From Pseudorhodobacter sp. E13 (GTDB lineage: Bacteria > Pseudomonadota > Alphaproteobacteria > Rhodobacterales > Rhodobacteraceae): a DNA stretch of 64,000 nt. A program made the position numbers and the translations under genes. Shown here in pieces: positions 39,179-47,885 of the stretch. Under the pieces are notes generated by a model. That model was given only the letters and a program-made list of their open reading frames with translations, was not told where the DNA came from and did not search any database. The DNA lies in the NCBI RefSeq assembly GCF_003991405.1, contig NZ_RPEN01000153.1:62001-126000 (forward strand), read 5' to 3'. How positions within the stretch are numbered: position 1 is the stretch's first letter; each line of letters opens with the position of its first letter.

Positions 39179-39300
39179 TTTGGGGTTCCTGACTGACTGA
39201 GGCCGACCTGTGACAGATCACGGCTTGGACTGCGGCGTAAAATGTCGCAAAACGGGGCGGGGTTCAACCGATGATCCGGCAGTTCGGGTGGAAAGCGGTG

Positions 39301-39378
39301 CGGGGGGCTGTCTGCCCCCCATCCCGTTTGCCACGGGCAAACGGGCCCCCCCCGAGGATATTTTTGCCGAACAGAAAG
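39301..39378 (+). repeat. GC-hairpin intergenic element, copy d (upstream of miaA)
   Basis: A variant with two hairpins: cggggggctgtctgcccccc, then cccgtttgccacgggcaaac-type sequence, then ggccccccccgaggatattt and the tail gccgaacagaaag. It sits 11 bases before the miaA ATG in the divergent pyrH-miaA gap. The remainder of that gap (39179-39300) shows no gene. Confidence 0.75.
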
Positions 39379-39389
39379 ACCAAAGAAAC

Positions 39390-40283
39390 ATGCAAGCTGT
39401 GGAAGCGTTGATTGCAGCACTGCCCCAAGACAAGGCGGTCTTGATTGCCGGGCCGACGGCCAGCGGCAAATCGGCCTTGGCGGCGCGGATCGTGGCGCGG
39501 GGCGGCGGTGTGGTGGTCAATGCTGATGCGTTGCAGGTTTATGGCTGTTGGCGGCTGCTGACCGCGCGCCCCAATGCCGAGGAGGAAGCCGCCCTGCCCC
39601 ACAGGCTTTACGGTCATATCGGGCGGGATGAGGCCTATTCCGTGGGGCATTGGCTGCGCGAGGTGGCGGCGGTTCTGGCCGAAGGGCTGCGCCCGGTGAT
39701 TGTGGGCGGAACGGGGTTGTATTTCAGCGCATTGACCGAAGGTTTGGCCGAAATCCCCCCCACCCCGGCGGCAGTGCGCAAGCTGGCGGATGCGCGGATG
39801 CAGGCCGAAGGGGGCGCGGCATTGCTGGCCGAATTGGACGCAGCGACTGTGGCGCGAATCGATTCGGCCAATCCGGCGCGGGTGCAGCGCGCCTGGGAGG
39901 TGTTGCAGGCCACCGGGCGCGGGCTGGCCGATTGGCAAGACAGCACAGGCCCCGCGCTTTTGCCCTTGGATCAGGTGCAGCCTATTGTTTTGCGCCCCGA
40001 TGTCGATTGGCTGAATACCCGGATAAATCAACGCTTTGATGGGATGATGGCGCAGGGCGCATTGGCCGAGGTGCAGGCGGAACTGCCGACTTGGGAGCCG
40101 CTGCGCCCTTCGGCACGCGCGATCGGCGCGCCGGAGTTGGTGGCCCATCTGCGCGGCGAAATCCCGTTGGAGGAAGCGGTTGCGCAGGCCAAGCTTGCCT
40201 CTCGGCAATATGCCAAACGGCAACGCACATGGTTTCGCAACCGGATGAAAAGCTGGATCGCGCTTGATCCGGCGCGCTGGTAA
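39390..40283 (+). CDS. miaA: tRNA dimethylallyltransferase
   Basis: 297 residues. MiaA adds a dimethylallyl group to A37 of tRNAs reading UNN codons. The P-loop is VLIAGPTASGKSALAARI, the next block VVVNADALQVYGCWRLLTA holds the catalytic Asp (with Ala-Leu where relatives often have Ser-Met), and VIVGGTGLYFSALTEGLAEI is standard. The C-terminus has YAKRQRTWFRNR. I start at MQAVEALIAAL; a longer open frame runs back through the hairpin element and is not family-like. Confidence 0.94.
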   Translation: MQAVEALIAALPQDKAVLIAGPTASGKSALAARIVARGGGVVVNADALQVYGCWRLLTARPNAEEEAALPHRLYGHIGRDEAYSVGHWLREVAAVLAEGLRPVIVGGTGLYFSALTEGLAEIPPTPAAVRKLADARMQAEGGAALLAELDAATVARIDSANPARVQRAWEVLQATGRGLADWQDSTGPALLPLDQVQPIVLRPDVDWLNTRINQRFDGMMAQGALAEVQAELPTWEPLRPSARAIGAPELVAHLRGEIPLEEAVAQAKLASRQYAKRQRTWFRNRMKSWIALDPARW

Positions 40284-40404
40284 GGCGGCTTTGTGCCAAA
40301 CCTGTGGATAGGTCTGTGGACTGGTTCGATTATGGCAAATTAAGGCTTGGGAATGGGGCGCGGGGCTGCTTAACTTGGGCTTCCTGAACCCGGACGGCCT
40401 TATT

Positions 40405-41202
40405 ATGCAAGATCTCTCTGCCCTTTCCCAATTGCGCGTTGTTGCCATCCCTCGTCTTGCCGCGAATGGCCGCTGGCGGGTGGAAGCGATGCGATCCTTG
40501 TCAGAGCCGATGCTGCTGTGGTTCACCAAGGGTCAGGGCCGGATCACGATTGCAGGGTCCACCCGTGGCTATACCGCCAATAACGCGGTGTTCATTCCGC
40601 CGGGGGTCATGCACGGGTTTGAGGTGGGGCCGCAGGTGTTCGGCACCGCCGTGTTCTTTGGCAAGAATTGCGATGTGACCTTGCCGAAAGCGCCGCATCA
40701 TCTGCGCATTCGGGAAACTTATGTGCAGCAAGAGCTGAACGTGACACTGGATGCGATCCTGCGGGAGATGAACAGCGACACCCCCGCCCATGACCGTGCG
40801 ACCCGGCATTACCTTGGCCTGCTGGGCGTCTGGCTGGAACGGCAAGTGGAAAAAGGGGCCGAGGAGGTCAAGCGCCCCGATGCCGCCCATCGCCTTGTCG
40901 CCCGCTATGCCAACCTGCTGGAGCGGAATTTCCGGTCTGGCATGGGGGTTGCCGATTTCGCCAGTGCCCTGGGGGTGACGCCGACCCATCTGACGCGCTG
41001 CTGCAAGCTGGCCTGCGGCAAGCCTGCCTCGGCGCTGCTGCATGACCGGCTGATCTTTGAAGCCCGCACGCTGCTGGCGGAAACCAAGATCCCCGTGGGG
41101 CAGATTGCCGGTGCGCTTGGCTTTGCCTCGCCGGCCTATTTCACGCGGGCCTTTCAGCATAAAACCGGCAAGTCGCCTTCGGCCTTCCGTAAAGAAACCT
41201 AA
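40405..41202 (+). CDS. AraC-family transcriptional regulator
   Basis: 265 residues. The N-terminal cupin-type ligand domain (residues ~10-95; LLWFTKGQGRITIAGSTRGY, FIPPGVMHGFEVG) is followed by a two-helix-turn-helix AraC domain (about 165-265): MGVADFASALGVTPTHLTRC and IPVGQIAGALGFASPAYFTR, with FQHKTGKSPSAFRKE. I start at the ATG at 40405; a TTG ten codons earlier is possible. It is followed by a peptide-type ABC importer in the same direction, with a 237-base gap that has direct repeats suitable for an AraC protein, so it likely regulates that importer. The effector is unknown. Confidence 0.88.
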   Translation: MQDLSALSQLRVVAIPRLAANGRWRVEAMRSLSEPMLLWFTKGQGRITIAGSTRGYTANNAVFIPPGVMHGFEVGPQVFGTAVFFGKNCDVTLPKAPHHLRIRETYVQQELNVTLDAILREMNSDTPAHDRATRHYLGLLGVWLERQVEKGAEEVKRPDAAHRLVARYANLLERNFRSGMGVADFASALGVTPTHLTRCCKLACGKPASALLHDRLIFEARTLLAETKIPVGQIAGALGFASPAYFTRAFQHKTGKSPSAFRKET

Positions 41203-41249
41203 CAAATATAGGCAGTTGCCTTGCCAATTCCGCATCTTGCGCCTAAAAG

Positions 41250-41290
41250 CGACATATGTCGTTTTTGGACCAATGTCGTTTTTGGGACAT
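41250..41290 (+). promoter_or_regulatory. Direct-repeat operator candidate before the ABC importer
   Basis: ATGTCGTTTTTGGAC (41256-41270) and ATGTCGTTTTTGGGAC (41273-41288) repeat with a 17-base period, and the first overlaps a palindrome CGACATATGTCG (41250-41261). Tandem same-direction sites are typical for AraC activators. The rest of the 237-base gap (41203-41439) has a GGGAG ribosome-binding site at its end and no gene. Confidence 0.5.
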
Positions 41291-41439
41291 TAAGAGGCGA
41301 AACCAAACATTGACCGCCAAGGAAATCCGTGCGGAAGTGTAAACCTTGCCCGCCTGCGTCTGTGGACGGGCGACACAAAATAAACGGTTCCCCACGCGCA
41401 TCTGCCGAAGCGGAGACCAGGACCATCAGGGAGATATGA

Positions 41440-43092
41440 ATGACCAAGCATGAGACGATTACCAAAACGGTGCATCCGGCGGCGCGCGCCTATGCGGCAG
41501 AGGTTGCAGCAGGCACCATGGGCCGCCGCGAATTCCTGACCCGGGCCTGCGCGCTGGGTGTTGCCGCCCCTGCGGCGTATGGCTTGCTGGGCCTTGCTGC
41601 CCCTGCCGCCAATGCCCAGACCCCGACCGCAGGCGGCACGCTGCGCATGGAAATGGAAACCAAGGGCCTGAAAGATCCGCGCACCGCCGACTGGTCGCAG
41701 ATTGCAAACTTCACCCGTGGCTGGCTGGAATATCTGGTCGAATACAATGGTGATGGGTCTTTGCGCGGCATGTTGCTGGAAAGCTGGACCACCAATGACG
41801 ACGCCACCGAATATATGCTGAACGTCCGCAAGGGTGTGAAGTGGAACAATGGCGATGACTTCACCGCCGAGGATGTGGCCCGCAACATCACTCGCTGGTG
41901 CGATGGCAATGTCGAAGGCAACTCCATGGCCGCGCGGATGAATGCGCTGGTCAACCCGGAAACCAAGGTGGCCAATGACGGTGCGATCGAGGTTGTGGAC
42001 AGCCATACCGTCAAGATCAAGCTGGCCTCGCCGGATATTTCGGTGATCGTCGGCATGGCCGATTACCCGGCGGCTGTGGTGCATTCCAGCTATGACAATG
42101 GCGACCCGGCCAATAACCCGATCGGCACTGGCCCCTATCTGCCAGAAACCAACGAAGTTGGCGTGCGGCAGGTTCTGGCCCGCAACGAAGGCCACACCTG
42201 GTGGGGCACCGAGGTTTATGGCGGGCCGTATCTGGACAAGATCGAATATATCGACCTTGGCACCGACCCGTCCGCCGCCGTTGCCGCCGCAGGCTCGGGC
42301 GAGATTGACGCCACCTATCAGACCACCGGCGATTTCGTCGATATTCTGGATGGCTTGGGCTGGGAAAAATCGCAGGCCGTTACCTCGGCCACGCTGGCTG
42401 TGCGCTTCAACCAGGATGCCGAAGAATTCAAGGATGTGCGCGTGCGTCGGGCACTTGCGATGGCGGTGGATAACAACGTCATTCTGGAACTGGGCTATAA
42501 CGGTTTGGGCACGGTTGCCGAAAACCACCATGTCTGCCCGATTCACCCGGAATATGCCGAACTTCCGCCGCTCAAGGCCGATCCGGCAGGCGCCTTGGCC
42601 CTGTTGACCGAAGCAGGCAAAGCCGATTTCGAATTTGAACTGAAGTCGATTGACGATGCGTGGCAAGCCGCCACCTGTGACGCGGTTGCAGCACAGATCC
42701 GCGATGCGGGCATCAAGATCAAGCGGACGGTTCTGCCGGGCTCGACCTTCTGGAACGACTGGCTGAAATACCCGTTCTCGGCCACCGAATGGAACATGCG
42801 CCCGCTTGGCGTGCAGGTTCTGTCGCTGGCCTACCGCTCGGGTGAGGCCTGGAACGAAACCGCCTTCAAGAATGAAGAATTCGACACGCTGCTGGCCAAG
42901 GCCAATTCCATCGCCGATGCGGATGCACGCCGCGAAGTGATGAAGCGGATCGAAGAGATCATGCAGGAAGAAGGCGTGTTGATCCAGCCGTTCTGGCGCT
43001 CGCTCTATCGTCACTATGACGCCAAGGTGAAAGGTGCCGATATGCACCCGACCTTTGAGCATCACCACTACAAGTGGTGGATCGCCGCCTGA
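41440..43092 (+). CDS. ABC transporter substrate-binding protein, family 5 (peptide type)
   Basis: 550 residues of the extracytoplasmic solute-binding family 5 (oligopeptide, dipeptide, nickel or similar). The N-terminus carries a twin-arginine signal, [20 protein letters not shown] with cleavage near ANAQT, meaning export after folding. The mature protein has [25 protein letters not shown]-like [20 protein letters not shown] and other family blocks. It is the first gene of the importer set with two permeases and a fused ATPase. The ligand cannot be told from sequence. Confidence 0.92.
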   Translation: MTKHETITKTVHPAARAYAAEVAAGTMGRREFLTRACALGVAAPAAYGLLGLAAPAANAQTPTAGGTLRMEMETKGLKDPRTADWSQIANFTRGWLEYLVEYNGDGSLRGMLLESWTTNDDATEYMLNVRKGVKWNNGDDFTAEDVARNITRWCDGNVEGNSMAARMNALVNPETKVANDGAIEVVDSHTVKIKLASPDISVIVGMADYPAAVVHSSYDNGDPANNPIGTGPYLPETNEVGVRQVLARNEGHTWWGTEVYGGPYLDKIEYIDLGTDPSAAVAAAGSGEIDATYQTTGDFVDILDGLGWEKSQAVTSATLAVRFNQDAEEFKDVRVRRALAMAVDNNVILELGYNGLGTVAENHHVCPIHPEYAELPPLKADPAGALALLTEAGKADFEFELKSIDDAWQAATCDAVAAQIRDAGIKIKRTVLPGSTFWNDWLKYPFSATEWNMRPLGVQVLSLAYRSGEAWNETAFKNEEFDTLLAKANSIADADARREVMKRIEEIMQEEGVLIQPFWRSLYRHYDAKVKGADMHPTFEHHHYKWWIAA

Positions 43093-43109
43093 TTGCAAAG
43101 GCTTGTGCA

Positions 43110-43135
43110 GGGGCAGCATTCGCTGTCCCTGCCCC
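43110..43135 (+). terminator. Intercistronic hairpin after the substrate-binding protein gene
   Basis: ggggcag (43110-43116) pairs with ctgcccc (43129-43135) and is followed by gttta, not a proper T-run. In the 121-base gap before the permease it likely protects the binding-protein mRNA or gives partial termination, so the binding protein is made in excess. Confidence 0.5.
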
Positions 43136-43213
43136 GTTTATGACGACACCAGCAGGGCGTTGATGCCCCGCAACCTTCAGCAGCTCCTGCGCTTTGCAGG
43201 GGAAGGATGACCT

Positions 43214-44296
43214 ATGTTGATGTTTTTGCTCAGACGTTTCGGGATCATGCTGCTTACCGCGCTATGCCTGACCTTTATCGTCTTTTTCCTGACCAACCTT
43301 TCCCCCAACCTTGAAAAACTGGCCCGGTCCGAAGGCTCTGTCCGGATGTCGGATGAGCAGGTGGCCACATGGCTGAAAGAGCATGGCTACGCACAGCCAC
43401 TGATCTTGCGCTATGGTGAATGGCTGGGCGTAATGCCGGGTTGGACGCTGGAAAAAGACGGGGAGATCACCGGGCGTTGCATCAGCAGCGATGTTCCTGC
43501 CGCGCAGGCCCCGCGCTTTTGCGGTATTCTGCAAGGCGATTGGGGTGATTCAACCGTGTTCAAGCGCCCGGTTGCGGAAATTCTGGGCCGCGCCTTGGGG
43601 GCGACAGGTTGGCTGATGCTGTGGGTGATGATCGTCATGGTGCCCTCGGCACTGGCGCTTGGCGTGCTTGCGGGCATGCGCGAAGGCTCGCGGATGGACC
43701 GTGTGCTTTCCACCATCGCCATCGCAACCACCGCCACGCCGGAATATGTGTCGGGCGTAATCCTGATCGTGCTTTTGGCCAGCGCCACTGTCGGCATCTC
43801 GCCGCTGCTGGCCAGCATGGGATTGATCGAAGGCAAAACCCTGTTCCAAGGCACCGCCACCAGCGCCATGGATGACATCACCTTCTGGAACTTTGCCCTG
43901 CCCGTTGTCACCATCGCCCTTTACGGCATGGGCTATATCGCCCGGATGACCCGCGCCTCGATGACCGAGGTGATGACCGCGCAATATATCCGCACTGCCC
44001 GGCTCAAAGGTGTCAGCTTTGGTCAGGTCGTCATCCGCCACGCGCTGCGCAACGCGCTGATCGCGCCCTTCACGGTGATCATGCTGCAATTTCCGTGGCT
44101 GCTGAACGGCGTGGTGATTGTGGAAACCCTGTTCAATTACAAGGGCTTCGGCTGGACACTTGTGCAGGGCGCGGGCAATAACGACATTGAGCTGCTGTTG
44201 TCCTGCTCGGTTGTGGCCGTGATCGTGGTGCTGGTCACCCAGCTGATCTCTGATATCGGCTATGCATTCCTGAACCCCCGTATCCGGATTTCCTGA
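43214..44296 (+). CDS. Peptide-type ABC transporter permease 1
   Basis: 360 residues of the DppB/OppB class. The first helix (MLMFLLRRFGIMLLTALCLT) and a periplasmic loop precede the membrane part. The EAA loop, which contacts the ATPase, is visible as RTARLKGVSFGQVVIRHALR-NA. A conserved end block, LVTQLISDIGYAFLNPRIRI, closes it. The periplasmic loop between the first two helices is long (about 100 residues). The gene lies 12 bases before the second permease. Confidence 0.92.
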   Translation: MLMFLLRRFGIMLLTALCLTFIVFFLTNLSPNLEKLARSEGSVRMSDEQVATWLKEHGYAQPLILRYGEWLGVMPGWTLEKDGEITGRCISSDVPAAQAPRFCGILQGDWGDSTVFKRPVAEILGRALGATGWLMLWVMIVMVPSALALGVLAGMREGSRMDRVLSTIAIATTATPEYVSGVILIVLLASATVGISPLLASMGLIEGKTLFQGTATSAMDDITFWNFALPVVTIALYGMGYIARMTRASMTEVMTAQYIRTARLKGVSFGQVVIRHALRNALIAPFTVIMLQFPWLLNGVVIVETLFNYKGFGWTLVQGAGNNDIELLLSCSVVAVIVVLVTQLISDIGYAFLNPRIRIS

Positions 44297-44308
44297 GGAG
44301 GAGCCTAC

Positions 44309-45466
44309 ATGGAACCGATTGGCTGGGGCAGCATCTTCGCCCGCATGTTCATCCAGTTCTGGCCCGTCTGGGCCGCCCTGATCATCACCTATGCGGTGTC
44401 GATCCATTACCGCCGCCGCTTGGGCCTTTATGGCAAGCTGTTCGACAGCACCGTCGGCATGATCGGTTTTGGCATCGTGATGTTCTGGGTCTATACGGCG
44501 TTTTTCGCCGATATCATCATCACCCATGACCCGCTGGGCCAGCTTTCGGGGATGAAGAACAAACCACCGGGCACCCCTGCCCCCGATGGCAGCAGCTATG
44601 AATATTACCTGCTGGGGGGTGATAACCTTGCCCGCGATGTGTTCAGCCGTGTGGTGATGGGCGCACGCCGCGTGCTGGCCATCGCCCCCGCCGCCACGCT
44701 CTTTGCCTTCATGGTCGGCATTACCTTGGGCCTGCCCGCAGGCTATTTCGCGGGCAAACTGGATACGGGGCTGTCCTTCCTTGCCAACCTCGTGCTGGCC
44801 TTCCCGGTGATCTTGCTGTTTTACCTGCTCGTCACCCCGGAAATCCGCGATACCGGAATTCCCACCATCCTTGCGGCGGTGCTGTTCGTTTTCCCGATCA
44901 TCTTCCTCGTGACGCTGTTCCACAGCCGCTACTTCACCGTGCCCGCACGGCGCAACCTCTATGTCGGTATCACGCTGGTGCTGGGCCTCTGGGCCTATTC
45001 CGGCCTTGCCTTCAACGCCGATCCCTTGGGCATCTGGTCGATGGACCCGAACCTGCTCAACGTCTTTGTCGCCGTGGTCTTCGTCAACGCCCCCACCGTG
45101 TTCCGCATCGTGCGCGGCATCGTGCTGGACCTGCGCTCACGCGACTATGTGGCAGCAGGCCAAACCCGCGGCGAAGGGCCATGGTATATCATGCTTTGGG
45201 AAATCCTGCCCAACGCCCGCGGCCCTCTGATCGTCGATTTCTGCCTGCGCATCGGCTATACCACCATTCTGCTGGGCACACTCGGCTTCTTCGGCCTCGG
45301 CGTCTCGCCGGAATCCCCCGATTGGGGCTCCACCATCAATGATGGCCGCCGCCTGCTGTCGATCTTCCCGCATCCCGCCGTTGTCCCGGCCATCGCACTC
45401 ATGAGCCTCGTCCTCGGCCTCAACCTGCTTGCAGACGGGTTGCGCGAAGAAAGCCTGAAAGACTGA
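44309..45466 (+). CDS. Peptide-type ABC transporter permease 2
   Basis: 385 residues of the DppC/OppC class, with about seven hydrophobic helices and the EAA loop at VAAGQTRGEGPWYIMLWEIL-PNARGPLIVD. The region DNLARDVFSRVVMGARR is the usual DppC signature (GTDxxGRDVxSRxxxGxR form). It is longer than typical (about 300) owing to an extra helical segment (TLVLGLWAYSGLAFNADPLG region) in the middle of the membrane domain. It starts 12 bases after the first permease with the aggaggagcc ribosome-binding site. Confidence 0.9.
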   Translation: MEPIGWGSIFARMFIQFWPVWAALIITYAVSIHYRRRLGLYGKLFDSTVGMIGFGIVMFWVYTAFFADIIITHDPLGQLSGMKNKPPGTPAPDGSSYEYYLLGGDNLARDVFSRVVMGARRVLAIAPAATLFAFMVGITLGLPAGYFAGKLDTGLSFLANLVLAFPVILLFYLLVTPEIRDTGIPTILAAVLFVFPIIFLVTLFHSRYFTVPARRNLYVGITLVLGLWAYSGLAFNADPLGIWSMDPNLLNVFVAVVFVNAPTVFRIVRGIVLDLRSRDYVAAGQTRGEGPWYIMLWEILPNARGPLIVDFCLRIGYTTILLGTLGFFGLGVSPESPDWGSTINDGRRLLSIFPHPAVVPAIALMSLVLGLNLLADGLREESLKD

Positions 45467-45487
45467 TGCAACGCCCGATGCCTGATG

Positions 45488-45543
45488 CTTTCTTTTCGGT
45501 CCAAATATCCTCGGGTGTCCGGGGGCAGACAGCCCCCGGCGCT
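45488..45543 (-). repeat. GC-hairpin intergenic element, copy e (inverted)
   Basis: Reads on the minus strand as GCGCCGGGGGCTGTCTGCCC, then CCGGACACCCGAGGATATTTG and a GACCGAAAAGAAAG tail. It sits in the 109-base gap between the second permease and the ATPase, opposite in orientation to the operon, so it does not depend on gene direction. Confidence 0.8.
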
Positions 45544-45575
45544 CGCCACGCGCCTCGCCGTATAGGGAGTCCACA

Positions 45576-47663
45576 ATGACCAAACCTGACTGGGATCCGT
45601 CCCAACCCATCCTCGAGATCACCAACCTCTCGATCTCCTTCTTCACCCGCCTGCGCGAGATCCCGGCGGTGATGGATTTTTCCTGCACCGTCATGCCGGG
45701 TGAGGCGATGGGGCTGGTCGGCGAATCCGGTTGCGGTAAATCCACCGTGGCGCTGGCCGTCATGCGCGATCTGGGCAAGAACGGCAAAATCGTCGCGGGT
45801 TCCATCAAATTCAAAGGCCGCGACCTGACCAATATGGGCGAGGAGGAACTGCGCCAGCTTCGCGGCTCTGAAATCGCGATGATCTATCAGGAACCCATGG
45901 CCTCGCTGAACCCGGCCATGACCGTGGGCGCGCAATTGGCCGAAGTGCCGATGATCCATGAAGGCATGGCCAAAGAAAAGGCATGGGAGCTTGCGCGCCA
46001 GATCGTCGCCGATGTGCGCCTGCCCGACCCCGACCGTATCGTGAACGCCTATCCGCATCAGCTTTCCGGCGGCCAGCAACAGCGCATCGTCATCGCCATG
46101 GCCTTGATGTCAAAACCCGCGCTGCTGATCCTTGATGAACCCACCACCGCGCTGGATGTGACGGTCGAGGCAGGGATCGTCGATCTGGTCAAGGAACTGG
46201 GCCAGAAATACGGCACCTCCATGCTGTTCATCAGCCATAACCTTGGGCTGGTGCTGGATGTCTGTGACCGGCTTTGCGTGATGTATTCCGGCGAGGCGGT
46301 GGAAACCGGCAACGTGGCCGAGGTCTTTGACAAGATGCGCCACCCCTATACCCAAGCGCTGTTCCGCTCGATCCCACTGCCTTCGGCTGACAAGAATTCC
46401 CGCCCCTTGGTGGCCATTCCGGGCAACTTCCCGCTGCCGCATGAACGGCCCAAAGGCTGCAACTTTGGCCCGCGCTGCGATTACTTTGAGGCCGGACGCT
46501 GTGATGCAGGCGATGTGCGCATGGTCGACACCGGCGGCGACCGCCATCATTCCCGCTGCGTGAAGTTTCAGGAGATTGACTGGGACGCCCCGCTGGCCGC
46601 TGTGAAGCAGCAGGAAAAGACCCCGGTTGGCGATGTCGTGCTGAAGATGGAGGACCTGCGCAAATATTACGAGGTTTCTGGCGGCTCCTTGTTTGGCGGC
46701 GGCGCGCAAAAAGTGGTCAAGGCCAATGAAACCTTGTCTTTTGAGGCCCGCGAAGGGGAAACCCTTGCCATCGTGGGGGAATCGGGTTGCGGCAAATCCA
46801 CCTTTGCCAAGGTTCTGATGGGTTTGGAAACTGCGACCAGCGGCAAGATTTTCCTGTATAATCAAGATATTCAGGACACGCCGATTGAACAGCGCGCGGT
46901 GGATACCGTGTCATCGGTGCAGATGGTGTTCCAGAACCCGTTTGATACGCTCAACCCTTCGATGACCGTGGGGCGGCAGATCATACGGGCGCTGGAAATC
47001 TTTGGTGAAGGCAATTCCGACGCCGAGCGTCATGCCCGCATGTTGGAACTGCTGGACCTTGTGAAACTGCCCCGCGCCTTTGCCGAACGCATGCCGCGCC
47101 AGCTTTCAGGCGGGCAAAAGCAACGCGTCGGGATCGCGCGCGCCTTTGCGGGGGATGCCAAGATCGTGGTCGCGGACGAGCCTGTCTCGGCGCTGGATGT
47201 GTCGGTGCAGGCCGCTGTGACCGATTTGCTGATGGAAATTCAGCGCAAGAACCGCACGACCCTGCTGTTCATCAGCCATGATCTTTCCATCGTGCGCTAT
47301 CTGGCCGACCGGGTGATGGTGATGTATCTGGGCCATGTGGTCGAACTGGGCACCACCGATCAGGTGTTCAGCCCGCCCTATCACCCCTATACCGAGGCGC
47401 TGCTGTCAGCCGTGCCGATTGCCGATACCAAGGTGAAGAAAAAGCGGATCGTGCTGGAAGGTGACATTCCATCCGCGATGAACCCGCCATCGGGTTGCCC
47501 ATTCCAGACACGCTGCCGTTGGAAAGCGCAAGTGCCCAACGGGCTGTGTGACCGCGAGGTGCCACCTGTCAAACATCTGGCCACCGGGCATCAGATCAAA
47601 TGCCATCTGTCGGATGCGATTCTGGCCGAGATGGAGCCGGTGATCACCATCGCGGCGGAGTAG
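45576..47663 (+). CDS. Fused double ATPase of the peptide-type ABC importer (DppD-DppF)
   Basis: 695 residues with two full ABC ATPase modules. Module 1 (about 10-335): Walker A GLVGESGCGKSTVALAVM, signature LSGGQQQRIVIAM, Walker B LLILDEPTTALDVT. Module 2 (about 350-690): IVGESGCGKSTFAKVLMG, LSGGQKQRVGIARA and VVADEPVSALDVSVQ. Each ends with an oligopeptide-type C-terminal region with clustered cysteines (CNFGPRCDYFEAGRCDAG; CPFQTRCRWKAQ), which in some relatives hold an Fe-S cluster. Fusion of the DppD and DppF types lets one gene supply both sites for the two permeases upstream. Confidence 0.94.
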   Translation: MTKPDWDPSQPILEITNLSISFFTRLREIPAVMDFSCTVMPGEAMGLVGESGCGKSTVALAVMRDLGKNGKIVAGSIKFKGRDLTNMGEEELRQLRGSEIAMIYQEPMASLNPAMTVGAQLAEVPMIHEGMAKEKAWELARQIVADVRLPDPDRIVNAYPHQLSGGQQQRIVIAMALMSKPALLILDEPTTALDVTVEAGIVDLVKELGQKYGTSMLFISHNLGLVLDVCDRLCVMYSGEAVETGNVAEVFDKMRHPYTQALFRSIPLPSADKNSRPLVAIPGNFPLPHERPKGCNFGPRCDYFEAGRCDAGDVRMVDTGGDRHHSRCVKFQEIDWDAPLAAVKQQEKTPVGDVVLKMEDLRKYYEVSGGSLFGGGAQKVVKANETLSFEAREGETLAIVGESGCGKSTFAKVLMGLETATSGKIFLYNQDIQDTPIEQRAVDTVSSVQMVFQNPFDTLNPSMTVGRQIIRALEIFGEGNSDAERHARMLELLDLVKLPRAFAERMPRQLSGGQKQRVGIARAFAGDAKIVVADEPVSALDVSVQAAVTDLLMEIQRKNRTTLLFISHDLSIVRYLADRVMVMYLGHVVELGTTDQVFSPPYHPYTEALLSAVPIADTKVKKKRIVLEGDIPSAMNPPSGCPFQTRCRWKAQVPNGLCDREVPPVKHLATGHQIKCHLSDAILAEMEPVITIAAE

Positions 47664-47686
47664 AAACGCGCGCGCTGAGTGCAAAC

Positions 47687-47821
47687 CAAAGGCCGGGGGG
47701 CTGACTGCCCCCCCGTATCAAAACAAAGGCCGGGGGGCTGACTGCCCCCCCGTGTCAAAACAAAAGCCGGGGGGCTGACTGCCCCCCGGACCCCCCGTGG
47801 ATATTTGTGCCGAAAAGAAAG
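47687..47821 (+). repeat. Tandemly triplicated GC-hairpin element, copy f
   Basis: Three directly abutting hairpin units with a 37-base period start at 47687, 47724 and 47761. Units 1 and 2 differ at one base (gta versus gtg) and unit 3 runs on into the full tail, ggaccccccgtggatatttg-tgccgaaaagaaag. The whole is in the 222-base gap between the converging ATPase gene end and der. The rest of the gap (47822-47885) has no gene. Confidence 0.9.
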
Positions 47822-47885
47822 CGGGACGCGGTGGAGTGGCGCTGCCTTCCTACGCTCGCACTCCCCCCGCTAGACGCGATGCGCT

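Noticed and set aside
40303-40332. Two tgtgga motifs (one in tgtggatag) resembling DnaA boxes between miaA and the AraC gene
   Set aside because: Only one good partial match, no cluster, no AT-rich unwinding region and no origin-type neighbour genes, so not an origin of replication.
47687-47821. Regularly spaced repeats resembling a CRISPR array
   Set aside because: Only three units, directly abutting with no spacers, each a GC hairpin, and no cas genes nearby; it is a tandem copy of the hairpin element.
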